Below are positions 18,918-28,274 of a stretch of DNA of 64,000 nt, in pieces. A program made the position numbers and the translations under genes. The notes beneath the pieces are model-generated. The model had not been told where the DNA came from and made no database searches. It was given only the letters and a program-made list of their open reading frames with translations. The stretch is taken from the NCBI RefSeq assembly GCF_913776855.1, contig NZ_CAJYQD010000028.1, forward strand, positions 46,628-110,627, in the 5' to 3' direction. The stretch's first letter is position 1, and each line of letters begins with the position of its first letter. The DNA is from an uncultured Sphingomonas sp. Its GTDB lineage: Bacteria; Pseudomonadota; Alphaproteobacteria; Sphingomonadales; Sphingomonadaceae.

Positions 18918-19118
18918 TTAGCGGGGCGAATCGTCGCTGTCCAGCCCGGTTTGGAGATTTTCGTCCGACGACGCCAATGGTCCGGGAATGCGATAGCCTT
19001 CCCCCATCCAGTGCAGCATGTCGCGGTCGCGACAGCCACGGCTGCAAAAGGGACGGAAGGCGGCGTCCGTCGGGGCGGAACACAGCGGGCAGTTGTTACG
19101 GGAAGCGGGCCTGGACAT
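18918..19118 (-). CDS. yacG: DNA gyrase inhibitor YacG (zinc-binding)
   Basis: ATG 19118 begins MSRPASRNNCPLC. The 66-residue protein has the YacG zinc site, CPLC at residues 10-13 plus Cys25 and Cys29, followed by the conserved WxxGEGYRIPGP segment. In E. coli YacG binds GyrB and inhibits supercoiling. The start lies 23 nt inside the end of the ribonuclease gene, so they are co-transcribed. The short acidic tail (SDENLQTGLDSDD) is usual. Confidence 0.93.
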   Translation of the reverse strand: MSRPASRNNCPLCSAPTDAAFRPFCSRGCRDRDMLHWMGEGYRIPGPLASSDENLQTGLDSDDSPR

Positions 19119-20070
19119 GCCCGGCCGATATGGCGAGGCCGGGGTCGCCCCGCAAGGCGAGTGTGGCGCCCAGCGTCCGCTCGACCGCCGTGGTCCAGTC
19201 GGGACGGGCGACGATCGCGGCGATGATGGCGGGATGCGCGGTGAGCGTCCGTTCGCCGCTGCCCCGGTCCCGCTCCGCCTGTCGCAGCAGCGCGCGGGCA
19301 TGGGCGGGAACCTGCGCGAACAGTTCGGGCAGCGACGCCCGCGAGCGGCGGCGCACGATCTGGAGAAAGCCGAAGCCGTTGACGGCAGTGCGCTCGAAGG
19401 GTTGCGGGAGGACTTGGTCGACCGCTTCGGCGGCGGCGAGGCGCACGCCCTTGTCGCCGACGGTCGGCAGGTCGATGCCGATCGATCCGGCAAGGTCGAG
19501 CCGGGCGATGGCGTGCGCCGCCGCACGCGTGCCGGCCACCGCCAGTTCGGCCGGGGCCAGTTCGCCATCGATGTCGATCAACGTCATGGCCGGCGTCAGC
19601 GCGATGGTCAGCGCACCGCCGGGAAAGGCGACCTGTCCGGTGGTCGCTTCCTCGATCAGCAGCGGCCAGCCGGCCTCGCCCAGCAGATCGCGGTCGAACG
19701 GGCCGACGATGCGGGCATCGGGAAGGCCGGCGAGCGAAGGGCCATCGCGCGGGGTGGCGTTGGGTAGCGCGGGACGGGCACGGGCGCGCTTGGGCTTGCC
19801 GGGTTCGGGGGTGGCGGGCCGCATGATCTCGACCAGCAGCATCGCGCCTTCGGTCACGGCGCGGGGGAGGGGGTGGAGCAGCGCTTCGCCCCCATCCCAG
19901 GCGACGATGCCCTCGTTGCGTACCGGGATGCGCCGGACGAGCCGGGCGGACAGGATTGTGCCGGCACGGAGCGCGTCGTCGGGTTCGATCCGCGCCTCGA
20001 CGATTTCGTCGTCGACGATACGCGCGGCGCGGATTTCGCCGATGCCGCACTCGACGATCCAGTCAGCCAA
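19096..20070 (-). CDS. Ribonuclease E/G family protein
   Basis: TTG 20070 overlaps the maf stop by eight bases and gives MADWIVECGIGEIRAARI, the usual N-terminus of the short sphingomonad/rhodobacterial RNase E/G homologues placed between maf and yacG. At 324 residues it is shorter than RNase G and lacks the C-terminal scaffold of RNase E. It has an S1-like start (about residues 35-85) and a core with IEEATTGQV and LIDIDGE, equivalent to the DNase-I-like catalytic region in which acidic residues bind metal. Expected role: endonucleolytic RNA processing. Whether it is catalytically complete cannot be judged by eye. Confidence 0.85.
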   Translation of the reverse strand: MADWIVECGIGEIRAARIVDDEIVEARIEPDDALRAGTILSARLVRRIPVRNEGIVAWDGGEALLHPLPRAVTEGAMLLVEIMRPATPEPGKPKRARARPALPNATPRDGPSLAGLPDARIVGPFDRDLLGEAGWPLLIEEATTGQVAFPGGALTIALTPAMTLIDIDGELAPAELAVAGTRAAAHAIARLDLAGSIGIDLPTVGDKGVRLAAAEAVDQVLPQPFERTAVNGFGFLQIVRRRSRASLPELFAQVPAHARALLRQAERDRGSGERTLTAHPAIIAAIVARPDWTTAVERTLGATLALRGDPGLAISAGHVQARFP

Positions 20071-20650
20071 GCGGGACGCCGGCGGTTTCGAGCAACGCGC
20101 GCGTGTCGAACAGCGGCAAGCCGATCACACCCGAATGGCTGCCCGACAGGAAGCGGACGAACGCCTCTGCCCGGCCCTGGATCGCATAGCCGCCGGCCTT
20201 CCCCAACCCTTCGCCGCACGCGACATAGGCGTCGATCTCGCGCGGCTCCAGCCGCTTGAAGGCGACGATGGTGTCGGCGATGCGGGTGCGTGCGGTGCCA
20301 TCGGGCATCAGCACGCAGACGGCGGACAGGCAGTGGTGGCGGCGGCCGGACAGCAGCCCCAGCAATTCGCGCTGCACATCCTCGGTCGTGGCAGGGGGCA
20401 GGATGCGGCGACCGAGCGCGATGGTCGTGTCGCCGGCCAGTACGACGGCGCCGTCCTGCGGCCCGATCGCGCGCGCCTTCGCCTCGGCAAGGCGTAGCGC
20501 ATAGGGGCGCGGGAGTTCGCCCTTTAGCGGGGTTTCGTCGATGTCGGGCGCTTCGACGCGATCCGGCACCGCGCCGATCCGCGCCAGCAGGTCGCGGCGA
20601 CGCGGCGAGGTCGAGGCAAGGATCAGGCGCATCGCCGCGGGTCCGGACAT
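20063..20650 (-). CDS. maf: Maf-like nucleoside triphosphate pyrophosphatase
   Basis: The frame gives 195 residues from ATG 20650; ATG 20632 (MRLILASTSPRR) is the more canonical N-terminus and may be the true start. The Maf signature ASTSPRRRDLL is followed by DETPLKGE, LAGDTTI and GYAIQGRAEAFV. Maf proteins hydrolyse non-canonical or methylated nucleoside triphosphates in the cytosol. It is the second gene of the infA-maf-RNase-yacG run on this strand, with only 11 bases after infA. Confidence 0.93.
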   Translation of the reverse strand: MSGPAAMRLILASTSPRRRDLLARIGAVPDRVEAPDIDETPLKGELPRPYALRLAEAKARAIGPQDGAVVLAGDTTIALGRRILPPATTEDVQRELLGLLSGRRHHCLSAVCVLMPDGTARTRIADTIVAFKRLEPREIDAYVACGEGLGKAGGYAIQGRAEAFVRFLSGSHSGVIGLPLFDTRALLETAGVPLG

Positions 20651-20661
20651 GCGCGGACCGC

Positions 20662-20880
20662 TTACTTGAAGCGGTAGGTGATGCGACCCTTGGTCAGGTC
20701 ATAGGGGGTGAGTTCGACGAGAACTTCGTCGCCGACCAGCACGCGGATGCGGTTCTTGCGCATCTTGCCGGCGGTGTGCCCCAGGATTTCGTGATCATTC
20801 TCGAGCCGGACGCGGAACATCGCGTTGGGCAGCAGTTCGACCACCTGGCCGCGCATTTCGAGAAGTTCTTCCTTCGCCAA
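20662..20880 (-). CDS. infA: Translation initiation factor IF-1
   Basis: The 72-residue S1/OB-fold protein is IF-1 over its whole length ([13 protein letters not shown] at the start, [13 protein letters not shown] end: KGRITYRFK). The expected N-terminal Met is encoded by TTG (20878-20880), with a GAGG about eight bases upstream; the nearby ATG at about 20891 is in another frame, so there is no in-frame ATG alternative. First gene of the infA-maf-RNase-yacG group. Confidence 0.97.
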   Translation of the reverse strand: MAKEELLEMRGQVVELLPNAMFRVRLENDHEILGHTAGKMRKNRIRVLVGDEVLVELTPYDLTKGRITYRFK

Positions 20881-21061
20881 ACAAATACCTCATGAGATTA
20901 TGGCGCACCGGCAACCGGGCGGGTTCCCATAGGCGCTAAACGATAAAAAGGAAAGCACGAACGACCGGACCCGTGGCTGGCACGGCCGGTCGATGCTGTC
21001 GGCAAGAGATAGGGAATGGAGAAGGGGAGGGCAAGGGTAGCACATCCACCACCCGTCCGTG
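20881..21061. promoter_or_regulatory. infA upstream region, no gene seen
   Basis: This stretch and the adjacent palindrome make a 301-base gap without a convincing gene. It must hold the infA promoter (minus strand), and it is somewhat richer in A/T runs than its surroundings near 20935-20965. I cannot identify specific -35/-10 boxes. Confidence 0.4.
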
Positions 21062-21154
21062 CTGAGTAGTGGCTGAGCGAAGTCGAAGACCCGTATCGAA
21101 GGACCTGATACCAACGGTCCTTCGATACGCCATTTCGACAGGCTCAATGGCTAC
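21062..21154. repeat. Intergenic palindromic element between infA and S9 peptidase
   Basis: A perfect 14-bp inverted repeat (CGTATCGAAGGACC at 21092-21105 against 21116-21129) with a 10-base loop sits inside longer imperfect arms (CTGAGTAG.. and ..CTACTCAG, with TTCGACAGGCTCA on the right). It lies just past the S9 peptidase gene start of infA's upstream region and could fold in RNA from either strand. It is related in wording (TCGACAGGCTC) to the elements at 30436 and 34073. Confidence 0.7.
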
Positions 21155-21181
21155 TCAGGACGAACGGCTCCACTCCCACTT

Positions 21182-23116
21182 TCATGACGGGTTATGCTCC
21201 TTGAGGAACGCGGTCATTTCGGTGAGGAATTGCAGCCGGTCTTCGCTGCGCGAGAAGAAATGGTCGCCCAGCGGCTGTTCGACATAGCGATGCGGCTTGC
21301 CGGCGCGCTTCAGTTCTGCGGCAAGCGTGCGCGACTGCGCGACGGGGACGCGCTTGTCGACCTTGCCATGCATCAGCAGGATGGGCGTCGAAAAATCGCC
21401 GGCATGGAAGCGGGGCGAAATCAGTTGGAAATCGGGGGCTTGCGTCTTCAGCCAGTCGCCGATGGTACGGCCGTTCAGGAACTGGCTGTCATAGCGGCGC
21501 AGCGCCGCGAGGTCGGATACGCCGGCATAGCTGATCGCGCAGCGGTACAGCTTGCCATCGCGCTGCGCCGCGCGCATCGCGGCATAGCCGCCATAGGACG
21601 CGCCGACCATGCACACCCGTTTCGGATCGGCGATGCCCTGTTTCGCCAGATGGGTGACCGCGTCGTTCAGGTCGTCCTGCATCTTCAGGCCCCATTCGCC
21701 CGCGCCCTTCTTGGCGAAAGCGGTGCCATAGCCCGACGATCCGCGATAATTGGGCTGGATCACGACATAGCCGATCTCCGCCAGATATTGCGTCCACCAG
21801 TCCCACCCCTCGCTGTCGCGGGCGGACGGGCCGCCATGCGGCAGGACGATCAGCGGCAGGTTCTTCTGGCCCAGCCGGTGGCGCGGCATGGTCAGCACCG
21901 CTTCGACCGACAGGCCGTCGCGCGCGGTGTAGCGGATGGTGCTGACCGGTGAGAGGCGGCGGCTCTGCAGGCTGGTGCTGTTCCAGGCGAGCCGGGTCAT
22001 CTTCGCATTGCCGGTGTCCCAGAAATACAGCCCGCCGGGCTGCGACGGGGTAGCGACTTCGATCAGGAAGCGGGTTTGCGCCCGGTTCCACGACACTATG
22101 CGGGCGCGCCGATCGCCGACCGATCCGTCGATCGCCTGCTGCAATTGCTTCAGGTGGTCGTCGATCCACACCGACTTGCCATATTGACCGGTAACGGAGA
22201 CGCCGATCACGTCGTTTTCCTGCGTATTGTCGACGATCCCGTCGATGTCATAGCCGTCGAGGGCATAGAGTTTCCTGCCCAGTTTCAGGTCGGGCAGCGA
22301 TACTTCGTACAGCGCGGTAAAGCCGCCTTCGTCGTCATAGGCGACCGCGGTCGTGCCGTCGGCGCGGAAGGTCAGCGGGATGGTCATCCCGTCCTCGTCC
22401 TTGCGCGCGCGCCGGGCGATCGGGCGAAAGGCTTCCCGGTTGTTCGCGCGGTAGAGGAGCGCAGACGTCCGCGTGGCGTCGTCATATTGATAGGCAGCGC
22501 GCACCTGTCCTTCGCCATCGGCATACCAGGTACGAACGTTGGGGCGTCCCTCCGCCACGCGGCGCGACTTGCCGGTCGATACGTCGATCTCGAACACCGA
22601 CGGGTCGAAGTCCGCTTCGGTTTCGATGCCGGTCTGTTTCGACAACAGGATGCGCGGAGTGCCATCATGCGCGACCCACAGCACATCGTCGGCGCGAACG
22701 CCCGACTTGGTCCAGTCGAGCCGGCGCGTGGTCTTCAGGTCGGTGCTGATCGCCAGCACGCGGGTGACGTAGATTTCCTGGCCGAAATAATCCTGTTGCG
22801 CGCCAAGGCCGATCACGATCCAGTCGTCATTGACCCAGCGCCACCAGTTGATGTCGGTATTCTCGGGCGCGCCCATGGTGTGGCGCTGCGTGGCGTCGAC
22901 CAGCGAGGTGAGCAGCAGGACCTGCTTTCCGTTCACCGCGCCCTTGGCCAGCAGGCGCGTGCCGTCGGGTGACAGGCTGGGCGATTCGAGCAGCGGCAGT
23001 TCGGCAAAGGCGGTGATCGGCACGGGCGACGACGGGTCGACGGCGGTAACCGGCGGCGGGGACTGCGCCGGCAGGGCGGTGGCAAGCGTCAATCCGATCC
23101 ATGGCAACAGCCGCAT
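21182..23116 (-). CDS. Exported S9 family peptidase (prolyl oligopeptidase type)
   Basis: ATG 23116 follows AGGGGGAT and gives a signal peptide (MRLLPWIGLTLATALPAQS); the upstream extension of the frame is Pro/Gly-rich noise. The 644-residue protein has a beta-propeller region (about 60-370) and a C-terminal alpha/beta-hydrolase domain with GASYGGYAAM (Ser507), GKVDKRVP (Asp region) and GDHFF (His619), so the catalytic triad is intact. S9C-like dipeptidyl/acylaminoacyl peptidases of this layout are abundant in sphingomonads and act on oligopeptides in the periplasm. Monocistronic as far as can be seen. Confidence 0.92.
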   Translation of the reverse strand: MRLLPWIGLTLATALPAQSPPPVTAVDPSSPVPITAFAELPLLESPSLSPDGTRLLAKGAVNGKQVLLLTSLVDATQRHTMGAPENTDINWWRWVNDDWIVIGLGAQQDYFGQEIYVTRVLAISTDLKTTRRLDWTKSGVRADDVLWVAHDGTPRILLSKQTGIETEADFDPSVFEIDVSTGKSRRVAEGRPNVRTWYADGEGQVRAAYQYDDATRTSALLYRANNREAFRPIARRARKDEDGMTIPLTFRADGTTAVAYDDEGGFTALYEVSLPDLKLGRKLYALDGYDIDGIVDNTQENDVIGVSVTGQYGKSVWIDDHLKQLQQAIDGSVGDRRARIVSWNRAQTRFLIEVATPSQPGGLYFWDTGNAKMTRLAWNSTSLQSRRLSPVSTIRYTARDGLSVEAVLTMPRHRLGQKNLPLIVLPHGGPSARDSEGWDWWTQYLAEIGYVVIQPNYRGSSGYGTAFAKKGAGEWGLKMQDDLNDAVTHLAKQGIADPKRVCMVGASYGGYAAMRAAQRDGKLYRCAISYAGVSDLAALRRYDSQFLNGRTIGDWLKTQAPDFQLISPRFHAGDFSTPILLMHGKVDKRVPVAQSRTLAAELKRAGKPHRYVEQPLGDHFFSRSEDRLQFLTEMTAFLKEHNPS

Positions 23117-23252
23117 TCCGATCCCCCTGTGCGGCGGGGCCGGGCGGTACGCACCGCCGCCCCCCGGCGGTGCGCGTCCGTCCTGAATCGAAAAGCCCCC
23201 GCCGTTCAGGCACGATGGTAGCGCGCGGGCGGCGGGGCGCAATCGCCAATCG

Positions 23253-25427
23253 TCAGCCCGCACCCCCGCCGGCGAGTGCCGCGAGGAGCAGCAGCGCGAC
23301 GATGTTGGTGATCTTTATCATCGGGTTGACGGCCGGCCCAGCGGTGTCCTTGTACGGATCGCCGACCGTATCGCCGGTGACGGCGGCCTTGTGCGCCTCG
23401 CTACCCTTGCCGCCGTGATTGCCGTCCTCGATATATTTCTTGGCATTGTCCCATGCGCCGCCGCCGCTGGTCATCGAAATCGCGACGAACAGGCCGGAGA
23501 CGATGACGCCGAGCAGCATCGCGCCGAGTGCCGCAAAGCCCTGTGCCTGACCGGCGACCCATTTCACGATGTAATAGACCGCGACGGGTGAGAGGACGGG
23601 GAGCAGCGACGGCACGATCATCTCGCGGATCGCGGCGCGGGTCACGATATCGACGGTGCGGCCATATTGCGGGCGGCTGGTGCCGGCCATGATGCCGGGG
23701 TCGGCGGCGAACTGCGCGCGGACATCCTCCACCACCGATCCCGCCGCGCGGCCGACCGCCGTCATGCCGAACGCGCCGAAGAGGTAGGGGAGCAGCGCGC
23801 CGAGCAGCAGGCCGACGATGACGTACGGGTTGGACAGCGAGAAATCGACGGTCAGCTCGGGGAAGAATAGCTTCAGATCGGTGGTGTACGCGCCGAACAG
23901 GACGAGCGCCGCGAGCGCGGCGGAGCCGATCGCATAGCCCTTCGTCACCGCCTTGGTCGTGTTGCCGACGGCATCCAGCGCGTCGGTGCGGTGGCGGACC
24001 TCGTCGGGCAGGTTCGCCATTTCGGCGATGCCGCCGGCATTGTCGGTGACCGGGCCATAGGCGTCCAATGCCACGACCATCCCGGCCAGCGCGAGCAAGG
24101 CGGTCGCGGCAAAGGCGACGCCGATGATCCCGGCGAGCTGGTACGACGCGATCACCGCGACGACGATGACCAGCGTCGGCAGCGCGGTGGATTCGAGGCT
24201 GATCGCCAGCCCCTGGATGACGTTGGTGCCGTGGCCGGTGACGCTGGCCCGCGCGATCGACTTGACCGGGCGATAGGCGGTGCCGGTGTAATATTCGGTG
24301 ATCCACACCAGCGCGGCAGTGACGCCGAGGCCGATCATCATGCACCAGAACAGGTCCATGCCGGTAAAGCTCTGCCCCGCGACCGGGGCTTGTGCGCCCA
24401 GCGCCCCATCGACGGTCAGCGTGTCGCCGCCGGGATCGAGGAAGCCCGCGCCGCCGATGACCGCGTTCAGGTCGCCCAGCGCCCAGCTGGCGGCGAACCA
24501 GATGGCGGGGACGGCCAGCAGCGCGGTCGTCCAGAACCCCTTGTACAGCGCACCCATGATCGACTGGCCGCGCCCCAACCGGACCATGTAGGTGCCGAGG
24601 ATGGAGGTGACGATGCACACTCCGCCGACGATGAGCGGCAGCGCCATCAGCCGCAACAACTCGGCGGGCGGTGCCTGTACCAGCAGCGCGATCGACACCA
24701 TGGTCAGGCCGATGGTCACGACATAGGTTTCGAACAGGTCGGCAGCCATGCCGGCGCAGTCGCCGACATTGTCGCCGACGTTATCGGCGATGACGGCGGG
24801 GTTGCGGGGGTCGTCCTCGGGGATGCCCGCCTCGACCTTGCCCACCAGATCGGCGCCGACATCCGCCGCCTTGGTAAAGATGCCGCCGCCCAGCCGCGCG
24901 AAGATCGAAATGAGCGACGCGCCGAAGGCGAGTGCAGTAAGCGCCTCGACCACCTCGCGGTCGCCCGGACCATGGCCGGCGATGGCGACGAGGTACCAGA
25001 AGATGCCGGCGATCGCGAACAGGCCGAGGCCCGCGACCAGCATCCCCGTGATCGCGCCCGACCGGAACGCCATGGTCAGGCCGCCCTGCAGCGACCCGCG
25101 CGCGGCTTCGGCGGTGCGGACGTTGGCGCGGACCGAAATCTCCATCCCGGCATAGCCCGCGACGCCCGACAGCACCGCGCCGATGACGAAGCCGACCGTC
25201 GACAGTGGGCCGAGGGTAGGGAACAGGATGATGGCGACGATCACGCCGACGATGGCGATGGTGCGGTACTGGCGGCCCAGATACGCCTTGGCCCCTTCCT
25301 GGATGGCGGCGGCAATGTCCTGCATCCGGGCGTCGCCCGCAGGCGCGCGCAGCACCTGCATGGCGGTAAAGATGCCATAGAGTACGGCCAGCGCCGCACA
25401 CGCGATGGCCACATAGACGATCGTCAT
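23253..25427 (-). CDS. hppA: Membrane-bound proton-translocating pyrophosphatase
   Basis: ATG 25427 follows AGGAGGGG and starts [13 protein letters not shown]; the upstream frame extension is rejected. The protein has 724 residues and about 16 membrane helices. It carries the substrate-site motifs DVGADLVGK and DNVGDNVGD, plus GNTTKA. Lys at that position (Ala in K+-dependent enzymes) marks the K+-independent H+-pumping class. The enzyme couples PPi hydrolysis to proton export across the inner membrane. Downstream of thiL on the same strand but separated by a long palindrome. Confidence 0.97.
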   Translation of the reverse strand: MTIVYVAIACAALAVLYGIFTAMQVLRAPAGDARMQDIAAAIQEGAKAYLGRQYRTIAIVGVIVAIILFPTLGPLSTVGFVIGAVLSGVAGYAGMEISVRANVRTAEAARGSLQGGLTMAFRSGAITGMLVAGLGLFAIAGIFWYLVAIAGHGPGDREVVEALTALAFGASLISIFARLGGGIFTKAADVGADLVGKVEAGIPEDDPRNPAVIADNVGDNVGDCAGMAADLFETYVVTIGLTMVSIALLVQAPPAELLRLMALPLIVGGVCIVTSILGTYMVRLGRGQSIMGALYKGFWTTALLAVPAIWFAASWALGDLNAVIGGAGFLDPGGDTLTVDGALGAQAPVAGQSFTGMDLFWCMMIGLGVTAALVWITEYYTGTAYRPVKSIARASVTGHGTNVIQGLAISLESTALPTLVIVVAVIASYQLAGIIGVAFAATALLALAGMVVALDAYGPVTDNAGGIAEMANLPDEVRHRTDALDAVGNTTKAVTKGYAIGSAALAALVLFGAYTTDLKLFFPELTVDFSLSNPYVIVGLLLGALLPYLFGAFGMTAVGRAAGSVVEDVRAQFAADPGIMAGTSRPQYGRTVDIVTRAAIREMIVPSLLPVLSPVAVYYIVKWVAGQAQGFAALGAMLLGVIVSGLFVAISMTSGGGAWDNAKKYIEDGNHGGKGSEAHKAAVTGDTVGDPYKDTAGPAVNPMIKITNIVALLLLAALAGGGAG

Positions 25428-25535
25428 CCGCAAACCCCTCCTGAACGGAGCCGCCCGGCTGTCTCGTCGGGTCAATGCCCTTGATAGGGGGCAGCTTATG
25501 CCGATGGGCGAGGGGTGCAAGGGATATTACGGTCC

Positions 25536-25665
25536 TCCCCGGCACGGGGAGGGGGACCGCCGCGAAGCGGTGGTGGAGGGGGTTCACCGCGCAATGCGAC
25601 GGTTCCGTAGGCGGACACCCCCCCCTCCACCAGCCTGCGGCTGGTCCCCCTCCCCGTGCCGGGGA
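25536..25665. repeat. Long palindromic repeat between thiL and hppA
   Basis: Perfect 23-bp arms (25536-25558 and 25643-25665, beginning TCCCCGGCACGGGG) enclose further pairing (GGTGGTGGAGGGGGT against CCCCCCCTCCACCAGCC). The element starts five bases beyond the thiL stop and could form a very strong hairpin in RNA from either strand. It has the look of a dispersed REP/BIME-like element. Confidence 0.85.
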
Positions 25666-25669
25666 AGAT

Positions 25670-26545
25670 CTAGTGCTGGTAGCCGAGGCGTTCGGGCAGG
25701 GGGATGGGGTGGCCGTCGTCGAGCAGCGTCAGGCCTTCTCCCGCTACGAACCGGCCGATGCGGGTCGCGGCAACTGGCGGTTCGCCGTCGCAGGCGAACA
25801 GCAGCTCGTAATCGTCGCCGGCCGTGGCCGCCGTCAGTGCGTCGTGACCGAACGCCTGCAGATCGTTCGACAGCGGCACGCGGGCCAGGTCGACCTCCAC
25901 CCCCAGCCCGCTGGCCGTCGCCATGCGACCGGCGTCGATCAGCAGGCCGTCGGACACGTCCATCATCGCATGGACATGGCGGGCGAGCGCCCGTCCCTCC
26001 GCCAGCCGCGGCGTCGGACGGCGATAGCGGGCGAGCAGCGGGGCCGGTCCGGCGGCTCCCTGCGCGATGGCGAGGCCCGCGCCGGCGTCGCCGATGGTAC
26101 CAGTTATCCACAGGCTATCCCCAGGGCGCGCGCCGTCCCGGCGGGGCGCATCGGTGCTGCGGCCGAGCGCGGTCAGCGAGAGGATACGGGGGGCTTGCGG
26201 CGGCACCCTCACCGTGTCGCCGCCCAGCAGCGGACAGTCGAACGCACGCAGCACGGCGTCGAGGCCGGTCAGGAAGGCGCGGTCCCAATCGTCGTCGCCG
26301 ATCGGGTAGCCGAGCATGACCCCCAGAGGCACGGCACCCTTGGCCGCGAGGTCGGACAGGTTGGTCGCGACCAGCTTCCACGCCACGTCGGCGGGCGGGT
26401 CGCTGGCAAGGAAATGCACGCCCGCGACGATCATGTCCTTGGTCAGCACGAGGTCGCCGAGATGCGCGGCATCGTCGGTCAGGCCGTGCGCGCCGGGATG
26501 CAGCGGCAGGCGGCGCAGTGCGGCGATAAAGTCGGCTTCGGTCAC
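25670..26545 (-). CDS. thiL: Thiamine-monophosphate kinase
   Basis: GTG 26545 overlaps the preceding stop (GTGA) and gives [13 protein letters not shown]; the frame is open far upstream to 27442 only as a shadow of the DUF2332 gene. The 291-residue protein has the ThiL/PurM fold marks: TDDAAHL, the metal/ATP segment LTKDMIVAGVHF, NLSDLAAKGA, LLGGDTV and MDVSDGL, then GDDYELLF. It phosphorylates thiamine phosphate to the active diphosphate cofactor. No other thi genes are near. It is a little shorter than the E. coli enzyme (325), normal for alphaproteobacteria. Confidence 0.95.
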   Translation of the reverse strand: MTEADFIAALRRLPLHPGAHGLTDDAAHLGDLVLTKDMIVAGVHFLASDPPADVAWKLVATNLSDLAAKGAVPLGVMLGYPIGDDDWDRAFLTGLDAVLRAFDCPLLGGDTVRVPPQAPRILSLTALGRSTDAPRRDGARPGDSLWITGTIGDAGAGLAIAQGAAGPAPLLARYRRPTPRLAEGRALARHVHAMMDVSDGLLIDAGRMATASGLGVEVDLARVPLSNDLQAFGHDALTAATAGDDYELLFACDGEPPVAATRIGRFVAGEGLTLLDDGHPIPLPERLGYQH

Positions 26546-27573
26546 GTCGCCTCGATCCACGCGCCATGGGCGTGGGCGGTGGCGAGCATCCGGGGTTCGG
26601 GCTGGCCCGGCCAATGCTGGACGTGCAGTTCCTGGCGTTGCAGCACCCGATCCGGCTCCATCCGGACCCAGGCGAGCGGACGGTCGGGCGTGGCACGGGC
26701 GGCGGCGTCGTCCATCATCGCGGTGATCGCGCCGCGGCGGGCATCGCCCAGATATTGCCAGACGACCGAATGCAGCAGCACGCGGGTAGTGCCTTTCGCC
26801 TGCGGTTCGGCGAGGCGATCGCGGAGCCAGTCGACCGCATCGCCCTGTACCAGATCGACCGGTCGCGCCCGCTGCATCGCGATCGCGGCGGACAGACGCG
26901 CTTGCCGCTCCGGCTGATCGGCCCAGATATAGCCGGCGAGGCGCGTGGCGACGGTGAAATCGGTGGCATCGAGCGGCTGGATGTCGACGCCGCGTACCGA
27001 CCGGATCGCCACCGGTACGGCGGGCGGCGGTGCCCCGCGCCAGTCGGGGCGGATCGTGACGGCCGCGTCCTCCGGCCCGACACGCACCCCGCCCAGGTCG
27101 AAGCGATAGCGGTCGATCAGCAGGTTCAGCCCGGCGCTCGACCCGATCTCCAGCAGCTCGACCCGCGGGCCGTGCGCGGCGGCGACCGCGAGCAGCCCGG
27201 TCATCAGCACGCCCGATCGCATCGGTTCGCTGGTCTGGGGCGGGCCGTCGAGCCACGGTAGCAGCGCGGCGTCGTGGTCGACCAGTACGCGTCGAAGAGT
27301 CGCTACGGCATCGCCCCGCCCGGCGAACAGCGCGGTTAGCGCCGGGTCGCTGCCGGTTCGGGCCAGCGCGTGGAGGCCGCCGACCAGCCGCAGCGGCAGC
27401 GCGTCGGGGATCGGTTCGCCCGGCCAGTCGAGCGTGCGCCACCCGGTTTCGCTGTCCCGCGTCAACGCCTCCGCCAGTGCGGTGCAGACCCGTGCGGTGA
27501 CGGGCGCATCCATCGCCGCGCAGAACGCCGCCTGCTGAAGGAAGGCATCGCGATTCGTCGGTTCATCGGCCAT
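26542..27573 (-). CDS. DUF2332 domain protein
   Basis: ATG 27573 ([11 protein letters not shown]) is preferred over an in-frame ATG 27 bases upstream. The 343-residue protein matches the DUF2332 family from end to end: N-terminal helical half, then [14 protein letters not shown], which resembles the SAM-binding loop of Rossmann methyltransferases, and [10 protein letters not shown] later. Function is not known; a methyltransferase-like fold is my inference. It overlaps thiL by four bases and is divergent from hisG with 50 bases between, so the two promoters must share or overlap that space. Confidence 0.85.
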   Translation of the reverse strand: MADEPTNRDAFLQQAAFCAAMDAPVTARVCTALAEALTRDSETGWRTLDWPGEPIPDALPLRLVGGLHALARTGSDPALTALFAGRGDAVATLRRVLVDHDAALLPWLDGPPQTSEPMRSGVLMTGLLAVAAAHGPRVELLEIGSSAGLNLLIDRYRFDLGGVRVGPEDAAVTIRPDWRGAPPPAVPVAIRSVRGVDIQPLDATDFTVATRLAGYIWADQPERQARLSAAIAMQRARPVDLVQGDAVDWLRDRLAEPQAKGTTRVLLHSVVWQYLGDARRGAITAMMDDAAARATPDRPLAWVRMEPDRVLQRQELHVQHWPGQPEPRMLATAHAHGAWIEAT

Positions 27574-27623
27574 GGGGCGCGTGTTGCGCCCGCGATGCAC
27601 CCCAAGTAAAGCCCGGCCTGCCC

Positions 27624-28274
27624 ATGACCGATCCCATCATCATCGCCGTGCCCAAGGGGCGCATCCTCGACGAAGCCATGCCGCTGCTGGCGCGCGCCGG
27701 TATCGTGCCCGAAGCGGCGTTTCGCGATCCCGACAGCCGGGCGCTGCGCTTCAAGACCGACCGCGCGGACATTGACCTGATCCGGGTGCGCGCGTTCGAC
27801 GTCGCGACGTTCGTGGCGCATGGCGCGGCGCAGCTGGGCATCGTCGGGTCGGACGTGCTGGCCGAGTTCGACTATTCGGAGCTGTACGCCCCGGTCGACC
27901 TGAAGATCGGGCATTGCCGCATCTCGGTCGCCGAACCCGCGGGCATGGCCGCGACCGACGATCCGCGCGGGTGGAGCCATGTGCGCATCGCCACCAAATA
28001 TCCGCATACGACCCAGCGCCACTTCGCCGCGCGGGGCGTTCAGGCGGAGTGCGTCAAGCTGAACGGCGCGATGGAACTGGCCCCGGTGCTGGGCCTCGCC
28101 CCGCGCATCGTCGATCTGGTGTCGTCGGGGCGCACGCTGAAGGAGAATGGCTTGGTGGAAGTCGAAACCATCGCCGAGGTGACGTCGCGGCTGGTCGTCA
28201 ATCGCGCGGCATTCAAGACGCGGGAACAGGTCGTGCCGCTGGTCGACGCGTTCCGCCGGGCGGTGGCGGCATGA
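27624..28274 (+). CDS. hisG: ATP phosphoribosyltransferase, short form
   Basis: At 216 residues this is the short HisG, with [13 protein letters not shown] at the N-terminus, [14 protein letters not shown] ([10 protein letters not shown]) and [14 protein letters not shown]. It catalyses the first step of histidine synthesis. Short HisG lacks the C-terminal regulatory domain and works with HisZ, which is not in this window. It overlaps hisD by four bases. Confidence 0.96.
   Translation: MTDPIIIAVPKGRILDEAMPLLARAGIVPEAAFRDPDSRALRFKTDRADIDLIRVRAFDVATFVAHGAAQLGIVGSDVLAEFDYSELYAPVDLKIGHCRISVAEPAGMAATDDPRGWSHVRIATKYPHTTQRHFAARGVQAECVKLNGAMELAPVLGLAPRIVDLVSSGRTLKENGLVEVETIAEVTSRLVVNRAAFKTREQVVPLVDAFRRAVAA

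Noticed and set aside
25519..25672. Long palindrome as an insertion sequence end pair
   Set aside because: No transposase frame between or near the arms and no target duplication seen.
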